Below, piece after piece: positions 11,899 to 20,340 of a stretch of DNA of 64,000 nt. Under the pieces are notes generated by a model. The model was not told the origin of the DNA. It saw only the letters and a list, made by a program, of their open reading frames with translations, and searched no databases. Position 1 is the first letter of the stretch, and every line of letters begins with the position of its first letter. Position numbers and translations under genes: made by a program. Origin of the DNA: Actinomycetes bacterium (GTDB lineage Bacteria; Actinomycetota; JAICYB01); contig JAICYB010000014.1 in the NCBI GenBank assembly GCA_025934435.1, positions 1 through 64,000 on the forward strand. The letters are read 5' to 3'.

Positions 11899-12645
11899 CT
11901 ACAAGCTGAAGGCCCGCCGGGTGTTGTCGTCGAGCCGCCTGGAGAGCTCTTCGAGCGGCATCTGAAGCTCGGAAGCGAGCCTGGTTGCCGTGATCGGCAA
12001 CAAGGACGGAGCGTTCGGCTTCCCGCGGTGAGGTTCGGGCGTCAGGAATGGAGCGTCCGTCTCCACGAGCACGAGCTCCGTCGGTAGGGATGTGGCCGCC
12101 CGCCTCAAGTCGGTGTTGCGCTTGTAGGTAACGTTCCCGGCGAACGAACAGAAGAAGCCGCGGGCCGCGCACTTCATCGCGAAGGCTTCGTCCCCGCTGA
12201 AGCAATGCATGACGACCCGGGACGGAGCACCGGCGTCGTCGAGCACTTCGAGGACGGCATCGTGCGCATCCCGGCAGTGGATGACGAGTGCTTTGTCCGC
12301 CTGCTTCGCGAGATCGATGTGCGCCCGGAATGCCGCGACCTGAAGCGCCTCACCCGACCGCTCGCGGAAGAAGTCGAGCCCGGTCTCCCCGATGCCGACG
12401 ACGTTCGGCCGACCCGCGAGCTCCGCGAGCCGCGTCATCGCGCCGGACGGATCGGCTTGGAACTCCTCGAGCTCGTTCGGATGGATCCCGATGGCGCAAG
12501 GTCCAAAGCGAGCGGTCGACGCTTCGCACTCCGCGAGTCCCATGGCGATGTCGATGACCGTTGACACGCCGGCGTCGCGCGCGGCCGCGAGCGTGTCGGC
12601 AGGATCCGCCTCGACGTGCGCGAGGTGGCAGTGCGAATCGATCAA
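11899..12645 (-). CDS. tatD: TatD-family metal-dependent DNase
   Basis: 248 residues. The amidohydrolase fold metal sites are visible: IDSHCHL at the N-terminus, GETGLDFFRE, VIHCRDAHDAVLEVL, VMHCFSGD and VETDAPFLTP. TatD proteins are Mg-dependent 3'-5' exonucleases/deoxyribonucleases. TTG at 12645 puts IDSHCH at residues 2-7, as in the family, and overlaps the metG stop as TTGA. The open frame continues far upstream but that part overlaps metG and is not conserved. Confidence 0.9.
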   Translation of the reverse strand: MIDSHCHLAHVEADPADTLAAARDAGVSTVIDIAMGLAECEASTARFGPCAIGIHPNELEEFQADPSGAMTRLAELAGRPNVVGIGETGLDFFRERSGEALQVAAFRAHIDLAKQADKALVIHCRDAHDAVLEVLDDAGAPSRVVMHCFSGDEAFAMKCAARGFFCSFAGNVTYKRNTDLRRAATSLPTELVLVETDAPFLTPEPHRGKPNAPSLLPITATRLASELQMPLEELSRRLDDNTRRAFSL

Positions 12646-14159
12646 GCTTCGAGTCTTGGGAAGAGTGGATCCCCCGCGCGGACCGTGTGACCGACGGGAG
12701 ACGGGGGCCGCAGCGACGGTGCTCCGTCGTATCCGAGCCGCGACCACAGCTCCTGCGTCGCCGTCGGCATCACCGGTGACAGCAGCGCGGCGAGATGCCC
12801 GAGGACGTGCGCGGTCGTGGCGAGCACGGCCCCGACGAGCGGCAGCTGGGCTTCGTCCTTCGCGAGCTTCCACGGCTCGCGCTCGACGAGGTAGGCGTTC
12901 GCGCGGCGCACGACCTCCCAGACCGCGTCGAAGGCTTGCGTGACCTCGAAGGCCTCCATCCGCGACATCGCCGCGCCGTCCGCGTTCTCCGCGTCGGCGA
13001 GGAGCGCTTTCTCCGGGTCGCCGGCCGCCTCGGAGGACGGGACGACGCCGCCGAAGTAGCGGTCGACCATGGCGAGCGTCCGGCTCGCGAGGTTGCCGAG
13101 TCCGTTCACGAGGTCGGCGGTGTAGCGCGCGTGCATGTCTTCGAGGGAGAAGCTCGCGTCGTCACCGCCGAGCTTGATGCCGCGCGTGAAGTGATAGCGG
13201 TACGCATCGACGCCGTACGTCGCGATGAGCTCGCGGGGTTGGAGATCGGTGATGCCTCGTCCGGACTTCGAGATCTTCTCGCCGCCGGCGAGCAACCACC
13301 CGTGGGCGAACACGTGCTTCGGGAGCGGGAGGTCCAGGCTCATGAGCATCGCCGGCCAGATGACCGCGTGGAACCTGACGATCTCTTTCGCCATGAGATG
13401 GACGTCCGCCGGCCAGATGCGATCGAACATCTCGGGATCGCGCTCGTAGCCGATCGCCGTGATGTAGTTCGTGAGCGCCTCGACCCAGACGTACACGACC
13501 TGCTCGGGGTCACCGGGGAAGGGGATCCCCCACTTGATGCGTCGCGAGATCGGCGTATCGATGAGGCCCTGCTTCAACAGTGCGAACATCTCGTTGTACG
13601 CGCGTTTCGGTTGCAGGAACTCCGGGTGCTTCTCGTAGAGCTCGATCAGCCGGTCGTTGTACTTCGAGAGCCGGAAGAAATGGTTGTCCTCGGCGAGCCA
13701 CTCGACCGGGGTGCCGTGCACCGTGCAATTCCCGTCGACGACATCGGTGTCCGTCTTGAACTCTTCGCAGCGAACGCAGTACCAGCCCTCGTACCGCGCG
13801 GTGTAGACGTCGTCGTTGCGCTGCAGCTGCTCGAGGAACGGGACGACGGCACGCTTGTGTCGCTCTTCCGTCGTGCGGATGAAATCGTCGTTCGAGATGT
13901 TCAGTGCCTGCCACAGCTCACGGAAGTGCGGCGCCATCGAGTCGACATACGTTTGCGTGTCGATCCCGGCTTCTTCGGCCGACTTCTGCTGCTTGGCGCC
14001 GTGCTCGTCGACGCCGGTGAGGAAGAAGACCTTCTCACCGTGGAGGCGATGCCAGCGGGCGATGACGTCGGCCACGATCGTCGTATACGCGCTGCCGACG
14101 TGCGGGATCGCGTTGACGTAGTAGATCGGCGTCGTGATGTAAAAGGTGTCCTTAGCCAT
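12642..14159 (-). CDS. metG: Methionyl-tRNA synthetase
   Basis: 505 residues, class I enzyme charging tRNA-Met. The N-terminus MAKDTFYITTPIYYVN leads to the HIGH-type motif PHVGS at about residue 19. The KMSKS loop is GGEKISKSGRG. A zinc-knuckle region YCVRCEEF/NCTVHGTP is partly degenerate, with three Cys and a His. No C-terminal tRNA-binding EMAP domain is present. Start is ATG 14159; the gene overlaps the rsmI stop by 8 nt. Confidence 0.95.
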   Translation of the reverse strand: MAKDTFYITTPIYYVNAIPHVGSAYTTIVADVIARWHRLHGEKVFFLTGVDEHGAKQQKSAEEAGIDTQTYVDSMAPHFRELWQALNISNDDFIRTTEERHKRAVVPFLEQLQRNDDVYTARYEGWYCVRCEEFKTDTDVVDGNCTVHGTPVEWLAEDNHFFRLSKYNDRLIELYEKHPEFLQPKRAYNEMFALLKQGLIDTPISRRIKWGIPFPGDPEQVVYVWVEALTNYITAIGYERDPEMFDRIWPADVHLMAKEIVRFHAVIWPAMLMSLDLPLPKHVFAHGWLLAGGEKISKSGRGITDLQPRELIATYGVDAYRYHFTRGIKLGGDDASFSLEDMHARYTADLVNGLGNLASRTLAMVDRYFGGVVPSSEAAGDPEKALLADAENADGAAMSRMEAFEVTQAFDAVWEVVRRANAYLVEREPWKLAKDEAQLPLVGAVLATTAHVLGHLAALLSPVMPTATQELWSRLGYDGAPSLRPPSPVGHTVRAGDPLFPRLEA

Positions 14160-14985
14160 CGTTTCTCCGCTTCGCGAGCACCGCATCGTACAGCGTGCGT
14201 CTCGACACTCCCCGCTCTTCGGCGACGGAACGCGTCGCCTCGCGCACGCTCTCGCCACCCGCGGTGCGCGCGAGAACTTCTTCGATCGCTGCGTCCATAT
14301 CGCCTTCGGTTTCCGACGCGCCGGACACGACGATCACGATCTCGCCCTTCACCGGCGTCCGCTGAATCGCAGCGGCGAGCTTGCTGAGCGACGAACGTCG
14401 CACCTCCTCGTGCAGCTTCGTCAGCTCACGGCACAGCGCCACCTCGCGGTCACCGAGAACGTCGGCCATGTCGGCGAGCGAACGGTCGAGGCGATGCGGC
14501 GCTTCGAAGAAGACGAGCGTGCGTCGTTCGTCCTTCAAGTCTTCGAGGCGGCGGCGGCGTTCACCGGAGCGCCGCGGCAGGAAGCCTTCGAAGACGAAGG
14601 CGTCCGACGGGAGGCCCGACACAACCACGGCAGCCAGCACGGCCGAAGCACCGGGGATCGGCTCAACCGGGATCTTCGCTTCGATCGCTTCGCGGACGAG
14701 ACGGAAGCCCGGGTCGGAGATCGAGGGCGTCCCGGCCTCGGACACGACGGCGACGGACTCGCCGCCGCGCATCCTGTCCAGCAGCTCCGGTGTCCGGACG
14801 TTCTCGTTGTGTTCGTGATAGGACACGAGCGGCGTGCTGATGCCGTGATGCGTCAGCAGCTTCCGCGTGGTGCGCGTGTCTTCGGCCGCGACGACATCGA
14901 CCTCGCCGAGGATGCGCAGCGCGCGAAGGGTGATATCCGCGAGATTGCCGATGGGCGTCGCGACGACGTAGAGGCGTCCGCTCAT
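14152..14985 (-). CDS. rsmI: 16S rRNA (cytidine-1402-2'-O)-methyltransferase RsmI
   Basis: 277 residues, tetrapyrrole-methylase fold. Family motifs: LYVVATPIGNLADITLRAL at the start, AAEDTRTTRKLL, VSEAGTPSISDPG and VFFEAPHRL. The C-terminal part after residue 230 is a short helical HTH-like tail (SRRTLYDAVLAKR). ATG 14985 is preferred over an in-frame GTG/ATG further up because it starts at the conserved residue and overlaps the DUF192 stop as ATGA. Confidence 0.93.
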   Translation of the reverse strand: MSGRLYVVATPIGNLADITLRALRILGEVDVVAAEDTRTTRKLLTHHGISTPLVSYHEHNENVRTPELLDRMRGGESVAVVSEAGTPSISDPGFRLVREAIEAKIPVEPIPGASAVLAAVVVSGLPSDAFVFEGFLPRRSGERRRRLEDLKDERRTLVFFEAPHRLDRSLADMADVLGDREVALCRELTKLHEEVRRSSLSKLAAAIQRTPVKGEIVIVVSGASETEGDMDAAIEEVLARTAGGESVREATRSVAEERGVSRRTLYDAVLAKRRNDG

Positions 14986-15314
14986 CGCAGGTCCAATCGG
15001 ACGCCGACATCGATATCGCACTCGCCGGCGCGTCCGGCCGCGAGCTCGACGCAGTACCGCGCGCGCCTCACGAGGCGCGACACCGAACGAGGACGAAGCG
15101 TCTGCACCGCGACGACGACGCCGTCACCGTCGCAGAAGACCGCATCGATCGAAAAGCGCATCCCGAACGTGTGCACCTGCCGGCACGGACGGAGCAGGAG
15201 CCCTTCGTCGGCCGCGAGCGGCGACCCGGCCATCAGTCCCCGCATCCGCGCGAGCGGGCCCCGGGCGACGCGAAGCGTCGCGACGACGCCGGACGGACCA
15301 GTCAGTACGGGCAC
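14982..15314 (-). CDS. DUF192-family protein
   Basis: 110 residues. The DUF192 pattern is visible: a domain with RVARGPLARMRGLMAG near the start, LLRPCRQVHTFGMRFSIDAVF in the middle (CxxVHTFGM-type core), and VLELAAG-like YCVELAAGRA near the end. Function of the family is unknown; some members are exported. No signal peptide is visible here. GTG at 15314 is the first plausible start. The stop overlaps the rsmI ATG by 4 nt, so the gene likely heads the rsmI-to-mfd operon. Confidence 0.75.
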   Translation of the reverse strand: MPVLTGPSGVVATLRVARGPLARMRGLMAGSPLAADEGLLLRPCRQVHTFGMRFSIDAVFCDGDGVVVAVQTLRPRSVSRLVRRARYCVELAAGRAGECDIDVGVRLDLR

Positions 15315-15373
15315 AGTCTGATGGTAGAGGCACGTCACCTGCGCACTTGCCCCGAGGTCTACCCTGTGACCAA

Positions 15374-15625
15374 GTGGAGCCCATCTCCGGTGGACGAAGC
15401 TCTCGCTGCCCGATCTGCGGCAGCCGCCGCCTGATCGCGAGTCTCGGCCGGCTCGCTCATCGCGACCCATCGTCGACGATGCCGTCGTTCTCGTGGCGAT
15501 GCCGGGCGTGCCGGACGACCCTCCACGCGAAGCGGGCGCGTTTGCGCCGACGCTTGCAGCGTCCTTCGCTAGTTCCCGGCCCCCGAGTGTCCCTTGACAC
15601 CTCCGCCGTGCTCCGGCGGGGCTAG
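15374..15625 (+). CDS. Possible small zinc-ribbon protein
   Basis: An 83-codon plus-strand frame from GTG 15374 that reads RCPICGSRRL, then about 30 residues, then WRCRACRTTL: two CxxC knuckles with the spacing of a zinc ribbon. Codon positions up to about 15560 look coding; after that the frame runs over the end of the opposite-strand membrane gene. No good ribosome site is visible. It is divergent from the DUF192 gene by 59 bp. It may be a real small DNA/RNA-binding protein or chance. Confidence 0.35.
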   Translation: MEPISGGRSSRCPICGSRRLIASLGRLAHRDPSSTMPSFSWRCRACRTTLHAKRARLRRRLQRPSLVPGPRVSLDTSAVLRRG

Positions 15626-15997
15626 GTCGCGAACGACCGCGGGCTTGAACGATTCGTCCTGGGACGCCTTCGTCTTGAGATAGGTGTCGTAGACCTTCGT
15701 CCCGGCCCACGCCGCGATCCCGACGACGGCGACGAAGGTCAGGCTCTTCGGGAAGACGTTGACGGTGACGGGCTGCCCGACGGCTTCGGCGGCCCGCTTC
15801 TTCCGGCCGCCGCCGCGCAGCCGGCGCATCCCCCATGCGAGGGCCGGTGCGCTCACGCTGCTCCCGACGATGGCGAGCGCGGCCTTCTTGCCGAATCCCG
15901 CGAGCGGGAACCGCTCTTCGAGCGCGCCGAGCTTGCTCGATAGGCCGGCGCGGAGCTCGTCGATCTCCTTCAGCTTGTCATCTGTTCGCGAGCCCAC
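15569..15997 (-). CDS. Small membrane-associated protein, unknown
   Basis: 142 residues. An N-terminal amphipathic helix (DDKLKEIDELRAGLSSKLGALEE) is followed by two hydrophobic stretches (about residues 35-58 and 86-104) separated by a very basic loop (GGGRKKRA). The GTG start has an almost perfect Shine-Dalgarno AAGGAGG seven bases upstream and lies 28 nt inside the preceding holin-like gene. The two are probably co-translated and may work together at the membrane. No family recognised. Confidence 0.7.
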   Translation of the reverse strand: MGSRTDDKLKEIDELRAGLSSKLGALEERFPLAGFGKKAALAIVGSSVSAPALAWGMRRLRGGGRKKRAAEAVGQPVTVNVFPKSLTFVAVVGIAAWAGTKVYDTYLKTKASQDESFKPAVVRDLAPPEHGGGVKGHSGAGN

Positions 15998-16356
15998 TTC
16001 ACGTCCTCCTTGATGGAAGCGACCGACTTGTCGAGCTTCGGCTTGCGCCGCTTCATGATCCGTACCCCAACCATGATGACGATTCCCGCGACGATCAGCA
16101 GACCCGTCGCGACGATGGCGAAGGCGAGCGCCCGCGGGACGGGCAGCCAGTAGGTGATCGCGAACAGATAGAAGAGGAGCGCGGGCAGCACGGCGACCAC
16201 GGCCAGAGCGATCAGCCCGGCGCCCATCACCTGCGCCTTGACGCCGTCGAAGATCTCGATCCGCGCGAGCTCGATCTCCTTGCGGACGAGCATGCGGAGG
16301 TCGTCGGCGATGTCCATCACGAGCTCGGATGTCGAGCGGGTTGATGTATCCGACAT
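15970..16356 (-). CDS. Holin-superfamily-III membrane protein (DUF1469-like)
   Basis: 128 residues from ATG 16356. An N-terminal soluble helix (ELVMDIADDLRMLVRKEIELAR) is followed by two membrane helices (about 43-66 and 72-97), then a basic tail. This is the layout of the Phage_holin_3_6 / actinobacterial Holin-X family, membrane proteins of unknown role often linked to envelope stress. The open frame runs upstream across the divergent gene, but that part is antisense and not conserved. Confidence 0.75.
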   Translation of the reverse strand: MSDTSTRSTSELVMDIADDLRMLVRKEIELARIEIFDGVKAQVMGAGLIALAVVAVLPALLFYLFAITYWLPVPRALAFAIVATGLLIVAGIVIMVGVRIMKRRKPKLDKSVASIKEDVKWAREQMTS

Positions 16357-16380
16357 GTGCCCGTCAGCATACCCGTACGC

Positions 16381-17424
16381 ATGCGCCTCTCCGATATCCC
16401 TACACCGGCCCTCTGCGTCGAACTCGACGCCTTCGAGCGGAACATCGAACGGATGCATTCGTTCTTCGCCGACAAGCCCTGCAACGTCCGGCCGCACCTG
16501 AAGGCGCACAAGACACCGGCCATCGCCCGCATCCAGCGCGACGCAGGCGGTGTCGGCTTCTGCTGCGCGACGCTGTCCGAGGCCGAGGTCTTCGCGGCTG
16601 AGGGATTCGACGATCTGCTGATCGCGAACGAGGTGTGCGATCCGTCGAAGGTGGAACGGCTCATCGCGCTGTCGAAGAAGGTGAAGCTCACGGTCGCGGT
16701 CGACTCGCGCGCGTCGTGCGACATCATCGTCGGGACGGACCTCAGCGTCCTTCTCGACATCAACGTCGGCATGCCGCGGTGCGGCGTGGCTCCGTCCGAA
16801 GCGGTCGAGCTCGCACGCGTCGCGACACGGGCGGGTCTCAACGTCAAGGGGATCATGGGCTACGAAGGACACGTCACCGTCATCGAAGATGTCGACAAGC
16901 GCGCGGAAGCGACGCGGAAGTCGATGGAGGTCCTGCTCGGCGTGGCCGACGATCTCCGCGACAACGGATACGCCGTCGACATCGTGAGCGCGGGATCGAC
17001 GCTCACCTACGACGTCACCGGAACCATCGACGGGATCACCGAGATCCAGGCGGGCAGCTACGCGCTGATGGACACCGAGTTCGCGAAGTCGAGCCCGTTC
17101 GAAGAAGCCCTGCGGATCATGTGCACGCTCGTGAGCGTGCAGGGCAACATCGCGGTTCTCGACGCCGGACTGAAGACGATGTCGATCGATCACGGGAACC
17201 CCGGCTTGTTCCCCGAGGCGAGAGCCGACGTGCTCTACCTCTCGGACGAACACACGTCGCTCGTCATCCATGACGACTTCGACGCGAAGGTCGGCGACCG
17301 TATGTGGCTTCGTCCGTCGCACGTCGATCCGACGGTCAATCTGCACGACGAGCTCTACGCCTTCCGCGGCGAAGAGGTCGAAGAGGTGTGGCCGGTCGTG
17401 GCGCGCGGCTACCGCGGCCCGTGA
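16381..17424 (+). CDS. D-threonine aldolase / D-serine dehydratase-like PLP enzyme
   Basis: 347 residues, fold-type III (alanine-racemase-like) PLP enzyme. It starts RLSDIPTPALCVELDAFERN; RPHLKAHKTP holds the probable PLP lysine (about K41). The C-terminal metal domain has RPSHVDPTVNLHDELYA; the His-x-Asp arrangement resembles metal-activated D-threonine aldolase more than D-serine dehydratase (His-x-Cys). Substrate is therefore inferred. ATG 16381 leaves only 24 bp to the divergent membrane gene; a GTG at 16357 would leave none. The stop overlaps hisN as GTGA. Confidence 0.8.
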   Translation: MRLSDIPTPALCVELDAFERNIERMHSFFADKPCNVRPHLKAHKTPAIARIQRDAGGVGFCCATLSEAEVFAAEGFDDLLIANEVCDPSKVERLIALSKKVKLTVAVDSRASCDIIVGTDLSVLLDINVGMPRCGVAPSEAVELARVATRAGLNVKGIMGYEGHVTVIEDVDKRAEATRKSMEVLLGVADDLRDNGYAVDIVSAGSTLTYDVTGTIDGITEIQAGSYALMDTEFAKSSPFEEALRIMCTLVSVQGNIAVLDAGLKTMSIDHGNPGLFPEARADVLYLSDEHTSLVIHDDFDAKVGDRMWLRPSHVDPTVNLHDELYAFRGEEVEEVWPVVARGYRGP

Positions 17425-18200
17425 GCGCAGAACTCGACTTCGCGCATCACCTCGCCGATCTCGCGGACGCGATCTCGATGCAACACTTCCGCCGAGACCC
17501 GAAAGTTCGCATCAAAGCGGACAACACCCCGGTCACGGAAGCGGACGAAGCCATCGAGCAACTGCTTCGTGACGAGATCAAGGCCGCGTTCCCGGATCAC
17601 GGGATCCTCGGCGAGGAGCAGGAGGAGACGAGTGGTTCGTCCGGCGCGAAATGGATCATCGATCCCATCGACGGGACGAAGAACTACTCCGCAGGGATCC
17701 CGATCTGGGCGACGCTGATCGCCTTCGAACGGGGCGGCGTCGTCGAGTGCGGCATCGCGAGTGCGGCCGCGCTCCGCGAGCGATACGCCGCCGCGCGAGG
17801 CGAAGGCGCCACGCGCAACGCCGAACCCATCCACGTCTCCGACACAGACGACCTGTCGAAGGCGCGCGTCGGATTCACGTCCATACACGGGTTCGAACGA
17901 AGCCCCTACGCCGACGCATTCCGCAAGCTCCTGGGCGGTGCCGCTTCCGACCGCGGGATCGGGGATTTCTACGGCCACATGCTCGTCGCGGCGGGGTCGC
18001 TCGACCTCATGGTCGAGCCGTCCTTGAAGCCCTGGGACCTCGGCCCCCTGCTCGTGATCGTCGAAGAAGCCGGGGGCCGGCTGACGGACTTCACGGGCGA
18101 AGCGACGATCTACGGAGGCGGCGCGCTGACGACGAACGGCCGTCTGCATGCCTCGGCGCTGGCGCTCTTCGGTGGAAAAGCCGCCAAACGCCCTGGTTAG
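17421..18200 (+). CDS. hisN: Inositol-monophosphatase family, probable histidinol-phosphatase
   Basis: 259 residues. Mg-binding signatures: GEEQEE, WIIDPIDGTKNYSAG and the C-terminal WDLGPLLVIVEEAGG. Actinobacteria use this family (HisN/ImpA type) to dephosphorylate L-histidinol phosphate; the family also includes inositol and fructose-bisphosphate phosphatases, so the substrate is inferred from the closest type. GTG 17421 overlaps the aldolase stop by 4 nt. A strong hairpin lies 100 bp downstream. Confidence 0.8.
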   Translation: MSAELDFAHHLADLADAISMQHFRRDPKVRIKADNTPVTEADEAIEQLLRDEIKAAFPDHGILGEEQEETSGSSGAKWIIDPIDGTKNYSAGIPIWATLIAFERGGVVECGIASAAALRERYAAARGEGATRNAEPIHVSDTDDLSKARVGFTSIHGFERSPYADAFRKLLGGAASDRGIGDFYGHMLVAAGSLDLMVEPSLKPWDLGPLLVIVEEAGGRLTDFTGEATIYGGGALTTNGRLHASALALFGGKAAKRPG

Positions 18201-18206
18201 GCCGCT

Positions 18207-18223
18207 GGAACTGTCATAGTTCC
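18207..18223. repeat. Short inverted repeat after hisN
   Basis: GGAACT-gtcat-AGTTCC, perfect 6-bp arms with a 5-nt centre, 6 nt after the hisN stop in an unusually AT-rich stretch. It could be a regulator site or a weak hairpin. No gene is seen in 18201-18349. Confidence 0.3.
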
Positions 18224-18301
18224 GTCACAGAAAAGCCCTTAGACCGCGATGTCCATGGCCGATTATTCAACTACCACGAATTGTTGGTCGCATCGACGGA
18301 A

Positions 18302-18331
18302 GCGCCCCCGGTTTGCCAGAGCCGGGGGCGC
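18302..18331. terminator. Bidirectional terminator-like hairpin between hisN and the GerMN gene
   Basis: GCGCCCCCGG (18302-18311) and CCGGGGGCGC (18322-18331): a perfect 10-bp all-GC stem with a 10-nt loop, placed between two convergent genes. There is no clean T-run on either side (GATATTTCC to the right), so it fits the T-poor terminators of high-GC Actinobacteria. Confidence 0.65.
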
Positions 18332-18349
18332 AGATATTTCCGGGGTCTT

Positions 18350-18955
18350 TCAGGTCAGCGGTCCCTGCGAGACGGCGGCTCCCGAGGACCGCGGCGCGAA
18401 GTCCGAGTAGCGGCCGCGCGCGACCGGTTCGGCGACGAGTGATCCGTCCTGCACGAGGACGGACACCGGCTGTCCCTCGATCAGGAAGCGCACGGACTGC
18501 ACGTTGTTGAGCTCCGTCAGCGTGTAGACGACCTGCGCGAGCCGGAGCACGAACGTCGCGCGGTCGACCGTCCGGAGCTCGAGGTCGTGGGTCATATCGA
18601 CCGTCGCGACGCCGCGGTCGTCCACGACCACGTTCAGGAGCTGCACCGACGCGGGGATGTTCGACGTGATGCCTTGCGTGCGCTCGGCGTTGTTCGCTCC
18701 CTTCAGCAGCTCGACCATCGCGAGCTTCTCGGGCGGAAGGGAGCTTCGTCCCGTGCGGTCGACGGCGACGAGCCTCGTGCCCTGGACGAGATAGATCCGC
18801 ACCGTCGTCACGTTCGGCGAGTGGTTGCGGACGTTCGATCCGTAGAGATCCGACGCGAGCGAACGCAGCTGCGAACGAGGAACGATCACAAGACCGCCCC
18901 CCGCGCACGACGCGCAGAGCATGAGCGTCACCGCGAGCAGGACGAGACGCTTCAT
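18350..18955 (-). CDS. GerMN-domain lipoprotein, LpqB-like
   Basis: 201 residues with a lipoprotein signal (MKRLVLLAVTLMLCASC). The rest is one GerMN domain (VRIYLVQGTRLVAVDR ... MVELLKGANNAE ... VATVDMTHDLE ... VRFLIEGQPV). It follows an MtrB-like kinase with an ATGA overlap. In most Actinobacteria this position holds LpqB, which has a GerMN domain plus a large beta-propeller; here only the GerMN part exists. LpqB modulates MtrB, so a sensor-accessory role is the natural inference. Confidence 0.82.
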   Translation of the reverse strand: MKRLVLLAVTLMLCASCAGGGLVIVPRSQLRSLASDLYGSNVRNHSPNVTTVRIYLVQGTRLVAVDRTGRSSLPPEKLAMVELLKGANNAERTQGITSNIPASVQLLNVVVDDRGVATVDMTHDLELRTVDRATFVLRLAQVVYTLTELNNVQSVRFLIEGQPVSVLVQDGSLVAEPVARGRYSDFAPRSSGAAVSQGPLT

Positions 18956-20337
18956 CGCTCCTCACTCCCCCTCGGCAAGGTCACCTCGAAGCGCGTCCCG
19001 ACACCGATCTCGGACGCGACGCCGAGCTCGGCGCCGATCACGGCCGCGTTCTCACGTGCGATCGCGAGGCCGAGACCCGATCCGACCCGTCCGTCGCGGC
19101 GTCGAGCCGTGTCGCCGCGCCAGAAGCGTTCGAAGATCCGCGGAAGCTGTTCGGGATCGATGCCCGGACCTTCATCGGCGACGGTGATCCTCGCGATGCC
19201 GTCTTCCGCCGCGAGGATGATGTGGACGTCTCGTCCTCCGCCGTGGAACACGGCGTTCTCGAGCAGGTTCCCGACGACGCGTTCGAGCCGCATCTTGTCG
19301 GTGTGGACGATCAAACCTTCCTCGCCATCGATGTGCACCGACGTCTCCGGTGCTCGCCGCCGCACGACCTGCGTCGCGAAATCGCGAAGGTCGATGTCCT
19401 CCATCGCGACCTCGACGCCGCCGGCTTCGACTCGCGTGAGCTCGAGCAGGTCGTCGACGAGCCGCTGGAAGGAGCGCACCTCATCCGCCGCGAGCGCCAT
19501 CGGGCCGCGCAACTTCGCCGGGAGATCCCCGCTGCGATCGGCCAGGTAGTCGATCGAGGTCTTGAGCGCCGTCAGGGGCGTCCGCAGTTCGTGTGATGCG
19601 TCCGCGACGAACCGCCGTTCGCGCGTGATCCGATCCTCGAGTGCCGTCGTCATCTGGTTGAACGCCCGCGCGAGTTGCCCGAGCTCGTCCTCCCCCCGCT
19701 CTTCGAGGCGCGTGTCGAGGTTGCCGCCCGCGACGCTGCGTGCGGCGTCGGCGGCGAGACGAAGCGGACGGATCGTGCGTTGCGCGAGCTCGAACCCCGC
19801 GGCGCCGGCGAAGGCCGCCGCCGCGCCGACGACGACGATCAGAATCTTCCGTAGCAGCGCGAGCGTCTGATCGAGCTGCGCGAGCCGGTAGAAGAAGTAC
19901 GCCTCGAACCGCGGGACCCCGGGGATCGGCGAGCCCATCACGAGGCGTCGCTGCCCGGACCCGATCGTTTCGTAGCCGACCTGCCCGCGGTGCACCGCCG
20001 CCCGGAGATCCGCGGGCACGAGGTCCATGGTGATCGCGCCGTTCGACGACGCTTGGGCTTGGGGGCCGATGACGATCACGTCGGTGGCCTGCGCCTGCAG
20101 TTTCCCGACGATGTCGTCGATCGTGTACGCCGGACCGTTCGAAGGAAGGCTCGTGAGGTAGTTCTGCAGAGCATGGAACCGGTTGATCATCGAGACGAGC
20201 ACCGCTTGATTGCGCTGCTTCGTCAGCGTCTTCGAGACGAGGTAGTACGTCGTTCCGGCGACCGTGCCGGCGACGGCGAGCGCGCCGACGATGAAGGCGA
20301 CCGCGATCCGGAACCGGAGCGAGCGAACCGCGAACAC
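18952..20337 (-). CDS. mtrB: MtrB-like sensor histidine kinase
   Basis: 461 residues. TM helix about 9-33, an extracytoplasmic sensor of about 130 residues, a second TM about 164-183, HAMP about 184-238, and DHp with FVADASHELRTPLTAL (phospho-acceptor about His249). The ATPase has the N-box LLENAVFHGG and G-boxes DEGPGID and GSGLGLAIA. The start is GTG 20337, 3 nt after the response-regulator stop. Context (mtrA-like gene before, LpqB-like lipoprotein after) argues for the MtrAB system that controls cell-wall and division genes. The symbol rests on synteny, not on a sequence search. Confidence 0.85.
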   Translation of the reverse strand: MFAVRSLRFRIAVAFIVGALAVAGTVAGTTYYLVSKTLTKQRNQAVLVSMINRFHALQNYLTSLPSNGPAYTIDDIVGKLQAQATDVIVIGPQAQASSNGAITMDLVPADLRAAVHRGQVGYETIGSGQRRLVMGSPIPGVPRFEAYFFYRLAQLDQTLALLRKILIVVVGAAAAFAGAAGFELAQRTIRPLRLAADAARSVAGGNLDTRLEERGEDELGQLARAFNQMTTALEDRITRERRFVADASHELRTPLTALKTSIDYLADRSGDLPAKLRGPMALAADEVRSFQRLVDDLLELTRVEAGGVEVAMEDIDLRDFATQVVRRRAPETSVHIDGEEGLIVHTDKMRLERVVGNLLENAVFHGGGRDVHIILAAEDGIARITVADEGPGIDPEQLPRIFERFWRGDTARRRDGRVGSGLGLAIARENAAVIGAELGVASEIGVGTRFEVTLPRGSEER

Positions 20338-20340
20338 TCT

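Noticed and set aside
11825-12205. N-terminal extension of the G5 protein gene up to 12205
   Set aside because: The extension overlaps tatD antisense-free in another frame, has shadow-like Arg-rich composition, and the signal/anchor segment fits ATG 11824.
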